This document shows positions 1-11,370 of a DNA stretch of 35,740 bases, in pieces. A program made the translations under genes and the position numbers. The notes under the pieces are model-generated. The model worked only from the letters and a program-made list of their open reading frames with translations, was not told the origin of the DNA and searched no databases. Positions within the stretch are counted from its first letter, which is position 1; each line of letters opens with the position of its first letter. This DNA comes from Gnetum montanum (taxonomy: Eukaryota; Streptophyta; Gnetopsida; Gnetales; Gnetaceae), in the NCBI GenBank assembly GCA_015680685.1, contig MNCI01037820.1, positions 770,572 through 806,311 on the forward strand. The letters run 5' to 3'.

Positions 1-290
1 GTATGGTTAAGTAAGTCCGAGGTATATGATTTTTATAGCTTTTATGTTTTTCTCCTATGCGATGAGGTGAAGGGTTGAGAAACTAACTAACTCTAACTAA
101 TGAACTAAGTCTAAATTAACTAGCGTCATCATCCGTTCCCACTTACCGTACACACCTTGAACCGATGCAACCGTGGCTACCAAACGCTAATCGTCACTGG
201 GATTACCACGCGTAACACACGTGCTCGAAGTGATTGTACTGAGGCACTTAACTAGGAGGAAAGGGTTGAGAGAATTTAACTAGCCTAAGT

Positions 291-508
291 GCGATGAGCA
301 GCCGATTCCTTGACTAACCGTACACATCGGGGTGTACGACTACCGTTGGGATTACCAAGCGTAGATCTTGGATATGCCACTAGGTTACCAAGTAGTCACA
401 CTAGATGCCCATAATCAAGTCGTACTCATTCCACAATGCGATGAGCATCCATTCCTCAACTATCCGTACACATCCTTAGATGCTCATAGTTAAGTCGTAC
501 TCATACCG
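291..508. repeat. Imperfect internal tandem duplications inside the left LTR
   Basis: The string GCGATGAGCA occurs at 291-300 and again at 438-447, each followed by a similar stretch ending near CCGTACACATC. A second unit containing AAGTCGTACTCAT starts at about 403 and again at about 478. Phrases from 60-210 (AAGGGTTGAGA and GGGATTACCA) also recur at about 260 and 348. The corresponding part of the 33412-34206 LTR is missing at an N (33807), so it is unclear whether the duplication is normal for the family or special to this copy. Confidence 0.6.
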
Positions 509-801
509 CATTCTAAGAGTTTCAGGGTAAGAGAGAAAACAATAAATAACATTAAAATAAAATCCTATTCCATGCACTACAAGGTTTATCCAATCAAGTT
601 CGTCTTTATTTCCCTACACAACTTGTGTTCAGGTATAATGTTGCTTGAATAAAGATCCGTTCACTCTAGGACTCCTATTGCGGGCACATGGAAAAATATT
701 CTATCTCTGAAGTGATCAAACTGCTAGAGTTTCCCTACTTCTAGACCAGGATGGGAAATAAGAGAAGTGCCACCTCTTATTTATCGATTTGGCAGCGGAC
801 T

Positions 802-868
802 GCGATATCGCAGGGGACGACGCGATATCGCAGGGGACGACGCGATATCGCGGCCTATGCAATATCGC
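802..868. repeat. U3 palindrome array, 20-bp step (left LTR)
   Basis: Three perfect copies of the 10-bp palindrome GCGATATCGC start at 802, 822 and 842. A one-base variant (GCAATATCGC) starts at 859. The first two are linked by the same spacer, AGGGGACGAC, so the unit is 20 bp. The array sits within 10-75 bp of the LTR terminus at 877, upstream of the TATA-like sequence in transcription order. It is CpG-rich in otherwise AT-rich DNA. Confidence 0.85.
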
Positions 869-879
869 GTCTCATCAAA

Positions 880-1151
880 AGGTAATTTATTTTGACATGT
901 TATTTTAGATAATAGGTACTATCATTTGAAGGGATGGGAATGTGCTTGTTTCTCAAGTCACAAGACCTAGGTTTTAGCGTGAGTGTAGCCACTCGATAGA
1001 GGTTAGAATTTCACTCATCCACTAATCCTCCCAAGAGTTTGCCTTGGTGGGATGAATATTGAGCCTCTAGGTGATGACCCTATGATCCTATGCTATCATA
1101 GATGATGCTACTTTTATAGGTGATTTATTTGGATATGCTATTTTAAATAAT
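880..1151. repeat. Segment flanked by an imperfect direct repeat
   Basis: About 34 bp at 880-913 (beginning AGGTAATTTATTTT) recurs at 1118-1151 (beginning AGGTGATTTATTTG) with about five mismatches. The roughly 200 bp between them is less AT-rich than its surroundings. It contains GAGGTTAGAATTTCACTC, which faintly recalls a Pol III B box. This could be an old short insertion with target duplication, or simply a local duplication. I do not recognise the insert. Confidence 0.3.
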
Positions 1152-1394
1152 TCTACTTTTGTTTAATTGATTAAGACTAACTTTCCTAATCTAGCACTAC
1201 CTTGTACTTTCATTATTAATTATTTTTTCTACTTTCAACATAATGATATTTAATAAGGTCTAAAACCTTTTGTCTTGTATAATCTAATGTTTCTTGGTAT
1301 TTTATACATGTTTTTTTCTCATAATATCGTTATTTGAATTTTTAAAGAATTTCAAAAGTTTAATGTTTTTTGAATTTCATTATCATTTATTTAT

Positions 1395-1490
1395 TTTTAG
1401 AATGGTTTGTGTGAGCATAATGGGATTCAAACTCATGACCACCCACATAAATAACAAGAGGCCCTACCCCTAGGTAATGAGATGCCCATA
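1395..1490 (-). mobile_element. tRNA-like SINE head, degenerate
   Basis: On the minus strand, ACCTAGGGGTAGGGCCTC resembles a Pol III A box. About 35 bp later GAGTTTGAATCC resembles a B box (GGTTCGANNCC with the CpG changed to TG). The A/B order and spacing suit a tRNA-derived SINE head. No target duplication was found and the 3' body is not recognisable, so the limits are approximate. Confidence 0.4.
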
Positions 1491-3351
1491 GCAAATATCT
1501 AAATCTTTTTATTATAACATATCTATGTCTTTGTAACAAAAACCTTGTAAGTATGGGAAACATGACAAAAGTTCATATTGACTTTGAATGTTATCTAGAT
1601 TTTTAAAGTAGCCAATATCATCAATTTACAAGTTTATGATTTATTTATACTTTATCACCTTTTAGCTTCTCTTTTCCAAACGTTTAAATAGGTACATTCA
1701 TACAATATTCTTAGTTATAGTTAAAAATTTCCTTATTCATAAATTCTATATATTAGAAATATAATTTCATTGCAAAGTTTATATGGGGTTTAAGACAAAT
1801 TTTAACAATTCATATACTTTAAGATAAAATGGGATTACAAAAATGTAAACACACTATACTATGATATGACAAAATAAAATAGATTTGGTTAATGTAAATG
1901 TTGAAAGATGCAACCTCTAACTAATTTTTCCTTAAAAAGTTGTGTGCTTATGGTAAAATAGAGCAAGACTCCTAAGCAAAGACGTTACTATTGCATTAAA
2001 AGTTATGCCTAGGTCACCTTAATAGTCTTGCTTACCCGGATCAAACTGGGAAATCTGGCCAAAAACTAGTAAGATTGGTATAGTATTTGAAGTGCTCAGT
2101 CCAGGAAATTTCAAATTTTAAACTCCGAAGTGCTAGATTCAACATTCAAAAGTTTGAAAAGTCAAAATGGCGACAGATTATCTTTGCTTTTATAGGAAGG
2201 ATATTATGGACTTTTGTTGTTTCGTCTGGTCGACGCATGAAGGGAATTTCGTCACAATGCAGTGTTATAGACGAGGATACCTATCAGGGATAGGTCATAC
2301 TGGCCTTTGATTTTCTTTATTATGTAATTACTTTGCAGGGACGGTTTCCATAACAGTATTTTACTTCCTTACTTTGACCATTCAAGCTACAATGACAAAT
2401 ACGACTTTTCAAAAAATAAAAAAGAACAAGGCGCGAAAGTCTATATCATGCCTACGTACTCTAAAATCTTAATCATATTTCACCTAAGTAATGAAAAAAT
2501 TTGTCAGAGAAGCGTATCCAGAGCGTATCCAGAGGTAATGGTGTATGTTACTGAAAAGTATTTTAGAATAGATGCCCAAATATTTTCCAGAGAAACATTA
2601 TTTTAGAGCAAGAATCTGTTTCCGTTGCCTATGATTAATGAGTGCATCCAATGATGTAATCTAAATTCACAGGTATGAAGGAAGCACATTCCCTTTCTAT
2701 ATATTCTATGAAAAATGCTTTTGGTTACTTAGCCTGGTATCAAGGGTTTTGAATTTCATGATATTGTCTGAAATTTAGAGTAAGGTACTCTTATTCCAAG
2801 TGTGAAAGGATTTTGTCAACATTTTATGAATAGTAAAATTATGTACCAATGAAAATGATAAGTAGTTTCATAAATTTTATAAATGGTAAAATTTGTGTAT
2901 AAGCTAACAAATGAACCTCTCTGATTAAAACTTTAATGTACAAATTCATTCAAAAGACAAAAACCAAATTAATTTGATCAAATCTAGTAACACATCCATC
3001 AACCTAAAGTAAATATCATACTCTACAAAATGCCTACTGGTATGCTACTTTCATGACTCGTATCATATCTAAACGGATTGTGTTTTCTTCTCCAGCAATG
3101 GACACACCCATCGATCTTCAAACCTTCCATGTCTTAATTTGATGATATTTTGGATGTCATGATGGTTGCACTTACACATTACAGAAAAAAACTTGGCCTT
3201 TCAATTTCAATAAAAATAATTCATGCATTTGATTTATGAAACATGAAATGAAATTCTCCATCAATCAATGACAAAGTACATTTTTATCATCCACAACGCG
3301 TAGTTCAAAATGTAAGAAAATGCCCCTACAATCCTACACTGAACTTGTGCA
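1491..3351. other. AT-rich intergenic DNA, no gene seen
   Basis: No supported gene in this stretch. A 68-residue open frame at 2087-2293 (+) has no recognisable motif or neighbours and is treated as chance. A short exact doublet (AGCGTATCCAG twice) lies at about 2513-2536. The rest is AT-rich, lies downstream of the receptor kinase on its strand, and shows no clear terminator or mobile-element boundary. Confidence 0.5.
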
Positions 3352-3469
3352 TTCATCTTTTGATTTTCATATATTACATTAGTCTTCATGATCCATCAAA
3401 GTTTGAAAGATTCATCTTTTGATTTTCATATATTACACTAGTCTTCATGATCCATCAAAGTTTGAAAGA
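3352..3469. repeat. 59-bp tandem duplication, two units
   Basis: Unit one is 3352-3410 and unit two 3411-3469. They are head to tail and differ at one position (CATTAG versus CACTAG). The repeat lies 100-220 bp past the stop codon of the receptor kinase, so it probably falls in or just beyond its 3' untranslated region. Near identity implies a recent event or tandem slippage. Confidence 0.9.
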
Positions 3470-3572
3470 AATGTGAATTCCCAAATTGCAAAGAAGCCTT
3501 GTACTTTGAACGAAGTTATAGAAAATCTCTATCTGAACTTAGCCTATTGGACTCAATGATCTTAGTATGATG

Positions 3573-6697
<3,125 letters not shown>

Positions 6698-6780
6698 GGT
6701 ATTTCCGAAATGAACTTCCGGGGATTCGCGAACTGTTCGCCAGGAGCGCGTACAAGTGCATCAAATTTACAATGGTTGCG

Positions 6781-6797
6781 TATTTTATTTGTATACA
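6781..6797 (-). promoter_or_regulatory. Possible TATA box of the receptor kinase
   Basis: On the minus strand the run TATACAAATAAAATA lies about 85-100 bp before the start codon at 6697, a usual TATA distance for a short 5' leader. It is the best AT-rich core in an otherwise mixed-composition upstream region. No other regulatory element was called with confidence. Confidence 0.35.
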
Positions 6798-7277
6798 TGC
6801 ATTGAAACGGTCGCATTGCCTTGCCTCGTATTATCCATTGCCATTGTCACCTGCTTTTCTTCTATTTAGCCGTTTGTGTTGAATTGGGTTTAGCCATTTA
6901 TGTTGAACTGGTTTTTGCCTTCTTCTGAATATATGCTAAAAAACAAAACAGGGTCGGCAGTCATGAACATGATGACGGATCCATGCTTGTTCAACTTTTT
7001 TTCAAAATCTGTTTGCTCATGATGCTTTGTTTTTACTTTCCTCTTCCATCATGACTGGTGCAAATTCTCTGCATTCGAAAGGTTTTCTATCATTGTAGGT
7101 GAGGTGAGTTTAGTTTAGTTAAGTTGTGTCTTCTTATAATGTGGTCGTCTTAGACCCTGTGAGCCCTACTCAAAGGTTGTCATTGAATAAAACTATTAGC
7201 ATTTGTTATAAATTTCGTTGAGGACTAAGGCTTAATTTCATTTCTGAAAAGATTGGATTGAGTAACAAAAGGGTTTG

Positions 7278-7420
7278 GATGCCCTCCGTACCTCTGCAAA
7301 TTTTCTTGCTTCAGGTTAGTGGTGATATTGCAATCTTGTGCAATCTTGTGCAATTAGGAGATAGATGCCCTCCATACCTTTGCTTCAGTTTCGTGGTGAT
7401 ATTGCAATCTTCTATGCAAT
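7278..7420. repeat. Imperfect tandem duplication, about 86-bp spacing
   Basis: GATGCCCTCC begins at 7278 and again at 7364. Each is followed by a variant of TACCT..TGC...GCTTCAG and then GTGGTGATATTGCAATCTT. Inside unit one, CAATCTTGTG is itself doubled at about 7331-7350. This explains the small open frame across 7258-7473, which is not a gene. Confidence 0.7.
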
Positions 7421-8214
7421 TTTTAAGTATTAACAATATTTTGAATTTACATTGTACTTGTTCTATATTTTAGAATGTTTTTAAGACATATGAGATTTAA
7501 TTTTTTTTAAAAAAAACCTAATATATTTAAATTTTCTCTGTCACGTCCTGAACCCATCCCACTTTTTCTTGAAATACACGTTCAGAATCACCATCCCTCC
7601 ATTCCTAACCTCAGAGTCTTTTAATACATAGGATCAGACAAAACTCGTCACGTGACATAGAATTGAGGCAGGTCATGGTGTGACATGGAGCCACGGAACT
7701 GTCTCTACTCGTACATCACATCAGCTGCTGCTGCATCTTGGATAGCGATCACGTATAGTTGGGTCCCACACCGGCACGCATAATTGACTTCAGTGTATTC
7801 ACGTTTTCACTTTCAACTGCCATCAATGGTGCAACGATTCCAATTCTCACCACACGCCATTGGAAATCGGCTCCATCTGTTGCGTTCTTTAAACCTTGGC
7901 TTGGACCCTTGGGCACGTCAACTCTATGCATTATTGCATAGTTGAGATTTGCTTTGGCTGGTAAACGGAGGAGCGTTACCTTCAAAAGGCTTTTCAATGG
8001 TAAAAGCTCGTACCGCTCCGTTTNTAATGGCAAAGTGATTAACAATGAGCAATCTTAACATCCAACTATATAGATCACGATCATATGCAAGTGACTTAAT
8101 AGTAATCCATGGATTAGACTAACATGACAACTAGATAGCTAAGCCTTTAATTGCAAGTCAATGTCCTCTCAATTACACTCTATAGCTTTAATGTCTATGG
8201 TTAAGTGTAATTGA
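7421..8214. other. Intergenic DNA with an unrecognised short ORF and an assembly N
   Basis: About 7540-8020 has more balanced base composition than its flanks. A minus-strand frame at 7749-8045 reads about 98 codons across the N at 8024, with a basic and leucine-rich N-terminal part. I recognise no domain, and a + strand frame overlaps it. It may be an eroded gene or repeat fragment. Nothing else is supported here. Confidence 0.3.
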
Positions 8215-8312
8215 GGCAAATGAGGCAAATGATGCCTATGTCATAATAAAATATTTACCCATCACTTGGAGCTACCAAGTAAAGAGTCTTACTACTAGCC
8301 TAACAAGTGAAT
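8215..8312 (-). mobile_element. SINE fragment related to the one at 31582-31739
   Basis: On the minus strand, starting near 8310, GTTAGGCTAGTAGTAAGACTC is close to the A-box region of the better SINE (GTTAGCCTAGTGGTAAGAGTC). Further on, AAGTGATGGGT matches the start of its B-box segment. The similarity stops there, so the copy is truncated or diverged. No target duplication was identified and the left limit is approximate. Confidence 0.4.
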
Positions 8313-8639
8313 CTAAATTTTTTCAGTAAATCTAATTTTTCTTGCTTCAATTTTTCTCCAAAAAAATTCTTTTCTTTAGAGTTCCCCTATGGAGGATTCT
8401 ATATTACTCTTATCTTCTTCAATTAATGTTGAAATTTTTGCTTCTTTTATCAATGGAGAAATTTCTGTTAATTCTTAAAATGCATATTTACAAGCTTGTA
8501 AAAAACATTATGCCACCTTCTTCTAATGATGTTGATGCAACTAAGACATCCAATTTTGTTCTTCCTAATGATGTATATGTATCATTATCTACCAATATTT
8601 CATTTCAACGTGTTTATTCAAATTCTAGGTTACCTACCT

Positions 8640-9150
8640 TATAATTGAAATTTTGTTTCACCATTAAATGATATGATGAAAAAATATGACATTCAAACCC
8701 TTCATGATAGGTACTATTCTCATTATTTTCTACTCAATGAGCTAGGCAATGCTTCAATGGTGTAGTGTACCCTAGATATAGGGTATTTTATACATAAGCA
8801 TGTTGTATTAATTATTCATAAGTGGGCTACCAATTTTGATATCCAATCTAAACAATATGCAAAAGTTCCATATCGTGTTGAATTATATAATCCTCCATAT
8901 ATTTTTTAGAAAGCTAAGTAGGAAAGTGTTAGTCTTCTCGGTCCCATTAAGCATAGAAAGTTTTGTTTTTACAACTTTTGGTTTTCATAAACGTTTTCTT
9001 ATTGTTGAAATCAACATTTTCAATTGTAAAAATGAAATGGTATTCCAATTAGGAGGAAAGACTTATATTTAGATAATTACATATTACAATCCTTACAACT
9101 TTTGCCATTGTGAAGGACATTTGTTTAATGATTGTCTTTTTTAGCTCAAA
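8640..9150 (+). pseudogene. Decayed DUF4283 / CCHC zinc-knuckle ORF (retroelement gag-like)
   Basis: Joined across frameshifts and stops, the + strand reads through phrases typical of the plant DUF4283 region. These are a hydrophobic segment ending HKWATNFDIQSKQ, then YRVELYNPP, then CKNEMVFQLGGKTYI at about 9019-9069, and finally YNPYNFCHCEGHLFNDC at about 9086-9135, a shortened CCHC-type knuckle. This domain pair is usual in ORF1 of plant L1-type LINEs and in related gag-like proteins. The frame is broken by several stops, so it is not functional. Whether it belongs to the RTE LINE immediately downstream is doubtful, because RTE elements normally lack such an ORF. It is probably a separate older insertion. 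Confidence 0.55.
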
Positions 9151-9394
9151 AAAAAGAGTATGGAGAGAAGAAAAAATGTGTTAAAGTTCAAAATAGGAAG
9201 AAATAAATATGAAGTTGAAGATATGAAAAGTCAAGTTAATGTCAACAATAAGAATGATCAAATGATAATAAAGAATCCAAAGAAGATAAAAGCTACTAAG
9301 CATAATTTTACTAGAGAAAGTATTAAATGGCCTGGATAGATAGCTTGAAGGCACATGGAATTGGGATTGGTCTACAAACTTAATTTGAAGCTAG

Positions 9395-9446
9395 ATGGAA
9401 AGTTACATTCAGAAAATTGGAAAGAACATTTGGGTTAAAACAAAAG
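9395..9446 (+). mobile_element. RTE-type LINE, left fragment (split by Ty3/gypsy insertion)
   Basis: These bases encode WKVTFRKLERTFGLKQK, matching the minus-strand LINE copy at about 28251-28201 (WKVTFRKLKRSFWLKHK). The reading continues without loss on the far side of the Ty3 element at 18355, where KCNMLSKIRKN follows as in the other copy. The LINE is therefore the older host of the insertion. The 5' part with the endonuclease is not present here, so this copy is 5'-truncated near 9395. Confidence 0.75.
9442..9446 (+). repeat. Target-site duplication AAAAG, left copy
   Basis: AAAAG directly precedes the LTR start TGATGAG at 9447. The same five bases follow the 3' LTR end at 18350-18354. 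Five bases is the usual Ty3/gypsy duplication length. Confidence 0.85.
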
Positions 9447-9457
9447 TGATGAGTCAC

Positions 9458-9519
9458 GATATCAGGGCCGCGATATTGCATTCACAATATCAGGTACGCG
9501 ATATCGGACATTCGATATC
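9458..9519. repeat. U3 palindrome array, exact 14-bp step (5' LTR)
   Basis: The hexamer GATATC or a one-base variant starts at 9458, 9472 (GATATT), 9486 (AATATC), 9500 and 9514, each exactly 14 bp from the next. The best-preserved copies keep CGATATCG context. The array ends 19 bp before the TATAAA box. Confidence 0.85.
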
Positions 9520-9537
9520 GGGGCTTGTCTTGTCGCA

Positions 9538-9543
9538 TATAAA
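9538..9543 (+). promoter_or_regulatory. LTR TATA box
   Basis: TATAAA in GCATATAAAGAAG, 91 bp inside the 5' LTR and just after the palindrome array. The identical site is at 17624-17629 in the 3' LTR. The other LTR subtype has CTATAAATAAG in the equivalent place (9970-9980, and 34051-34061 on the minus strand). Confidence 0.6.
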
Positions 9544-9897
9544 GAAGAGGCGGGCACACTTGGTTTGGCAATAGTTAGTGAATTAGTCTTAGTCCCTTAC
9601 CCAAACTCTTGCCTCTTTCACTTCTTAGAGTTAGAATTATTTCTAAGTGCCCGCAGTAGGAGTTATAAAGCAAACGAATCCTTATTTGAGCATTGTGTAC
9701 CTGAGCACACCTTGTGGCTGGAAATAAAAACAAACTTTGTGATAAACCTTGCAGCATTCAAAATAGCTTATTTAATGTTATTTACAGTTATTTAATGCTT
9801 TCCTTAGTTAATTAATGTTCTCTCTCTCACCTTGTTAACTCTCCCAAGTAAGCACACTCAGTATGATCACTTCGAGCATGCGTGGAACACTTGGTAA

Positions 9898-10034
9898 CTG
9901 ATGAGACGCGGTTTACACTAGGCCGCGATATCGCGTCTTCTCCTGCGATATCGCGTCGCGCCGCCATTTCTATAAATAAGAGGCGGCACTCCCTTCATTT
10001 CCCAATCCTGGCTAGTGTAGCGAAGCTTTGGCAG
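9898..10034 (+). mobile_element. Start of a second LTR subtype embedded in the 5' LTR
   Basis: This 137-bp block starts exactly with TGATGAG. It carries two GATATC palindromes 20 bp apart (9927, 9947), a TATAAATA at 9971 and the GGCGGC-containing leader seen in the 1-877 and 33412-34206 LTRs. It ends at an N. Either a related element inserted here and most of it was lost in assembly, or two LTRs were wrongly joined. Confidence 0.7.
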
Positions 10035-10263
10035 NATGTAGCACTAAGACATAAAACATTAGAAAATATATCAAAATCATATACCTCAAGTTCCCTTAAC
10101 CATACAATCGTGCTATACAAGTAAGCTTGGGAAGACAACGATTGACTAACTCGCTCGGGTTCTGTAAAGGTGCATAAGCACCTAATCCTTAGAATTTGAT
10201 TGGATCATGCATGTACGCTCGTATTCATCTGGTTGAGCATAGGGATACCTCGCCACTCATCAT

Positions 10264-10281
10264 TGGTGCCATTGCTGCAGA
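10264..10281 (+). promoter_or_regulatory. Primer binding site, tRNA-Asp type
   Basis: One base after the LTR end comes TGGTGCCATTGCTGCAGA. The tRNA-Asp complement used by Tat/Athila elements is, from memory, TGGCGCCGTTGCCGGGGA. The three changes at positions 4, 8 and 12 are CpG-type transitions. Confidence 0.65.
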
Positions 10282-11370
10282 CTTTGTTGTTTGTGCACTA
10301 GCTAGACCTTAGGAAATTCTCACATCGTTGGAACGAACCCTTAGGGTTAGTTATCTTACAATTAGTGAAATGAATGAAAAGTATTGCACATTGGATAGAC
10401 AATTATGTCTCCTTCTTCTTATGAGAGTGTTTCACTGCCTAGGTTCGATGGAGGGAACAATCAAAGGTGTAGTACACATGATAATCTGCCAGTCCCTCAA
10501 TTATTTCATGTGGTATACATTCATCTCGATGAGTATATACCAAACTTTACCTTTATCCTCCACCAAGATGAATGACTACGTTGGCATGATTTAGAAGGTA
10601 ACATAGTGTTACTTTCCAATCGCTCAATCTCGGGCATGCTTCTTCGTGCTCTCACACAAATTGGTATGCAACACTTACAGGCAGAGTACGTTGTGCATGA
10701 TCATGACTTGAGAGAGTATCGATCCACAGAGGCGCAACATCAAAGGGATCTACAATAGGAGAGACATCATGAATCCATAAAGGGGAAGTTGTCTCAGAAT
10801 GTCCTGTATGTCATAGGTGAAAATGAGGGTGGTGAACCTGCCTCAGGAGGTCTCCCACACAATGATGTTCCTCCTGTTAACTTCGTTCAAGTGGTTGTGT
10901 ATCAGAATCTTCACTTAACTATCCATAACCTAGATTCTGGTACCGACAGACACAAAGGGTTTAAAAAAGGAACACGAACACATAATAAAGATGGACATTC
11001 TAATCGTAACTGCAATCAAGGCCGCAACCACCAAAGAGAAGGAAGCAGGCACCATCATGATGATGGTCCTCCTTCTTCTTCACCTTCATCATCTCCTTCA
11101 CCCTCTCCTTCAGGATCTAGATAGATTCACAAGGAATAAGGATAATGGTAAGTGAAACAAGAATCATAGACAAAGCAACCGAGAAAGAGAATGAGGACAG
11201 TCTAGAGAAACTCATCATGAAAGGAGGAAGAGTAGGGAACAACATAGGCATCATAGACATCATAGACAGTACAATCATGATGAATGCCTACTCACTACCC
11301 GAAGTATGCTAAATATAACTAAGGCTGTTAGAATCCCAACAAGGCACCAAAAAGATAGTAGGATCAAAAG
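10282..11370 (+). pseudogene. Leader and N-terminal gag region, decayed
   Basis: This is the internal leader of the Ty3 element followed by the N-terminal part of a gag-like reading frame. Two frames are open (10328-10594 and 10789-11124). The second encodes a hydrophilic, His/Arg-rich protein ending in a Ser/Pro low-complexity tract (PSSSPSSSPSPSPSG) written by CTT/TCA-rich DNA at about 11068-11117. I recognise no defined domain here. A functional start codon for gag cannot be chosen because stops interrupt the frame. Confidence 0.5.

Larger units (their letters stand above)
1..877 (-). mobile_element. LTR of a Ty3/gypsy-type element, partial at window edge
   Basis: On the minus strand this reads as an LTR that starts TGATGAG at 877 and runs out of the window at 1. 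It aligns by eye along most of its length with the minus-strand LTR at 33412-34206; position 1 corresponds to about 33570. The DNA right of 877 does not resemble the polypurine tract and 3' tail that precede the other 3' LTRs. So 877 is probably the outer edge of a 5' LTR or solo LTR, and any internal region lies to the left. The U3 end carries the palindrome array and a TATA-like GATAAATA at about 777-787. It is longer in the middle than the 33412 copy because of internal duplications at about 235-540. Confidence 0.8.
9447..10262 (+). repeat. 5' LTR, with a foreign middle segment
   Basis: It begins TGATGAG and ends CTCATCA, a 7-bp terminal inverted repeat. Order is U3 palindrome array (9458-9519), TATAAA at 9538-9543, then R/U5. 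From 9898 to the N at 10035 the sequence departs from the 3' LTR and instead matches the start of the other LTR subtype. About 185 bp present in the 3' LTR are missing here. An open frame at 9565-9795 recurs in the 3' LTR only because LTRs are copies. Confidence 0.88.

Noticed and set aside
802-868. Palindrome array as a CRISPR-like repeat-spacer array or PHR1 binding sites
   Set aside because: Repeat units are 10 bp with tiny identical spacers, in a plant LTR. The P1BS consensus GNATATNC does not fit, because the flanking bases are C and G in the wrong order.
2087-2293. 68-codon + strand ORF
   Set aside because: No motif and no context; the length is expected by chance in this much DNA.
7749-8045. 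98-codon minus-strand ORF as a real gene
   Set aside because: It crosses an N, has a competing frame on the other strand, and shows no recognisable domain; kept only as a note on the stretch.
9565-9795. Open frame of 76 codons repeated at 17651-17869, looking like a conserved small protein
   Set aside because: Both lie at the same place in the two LTRs of one element. Identity comes from LTR copying, and the right copy carries an internal deletion.
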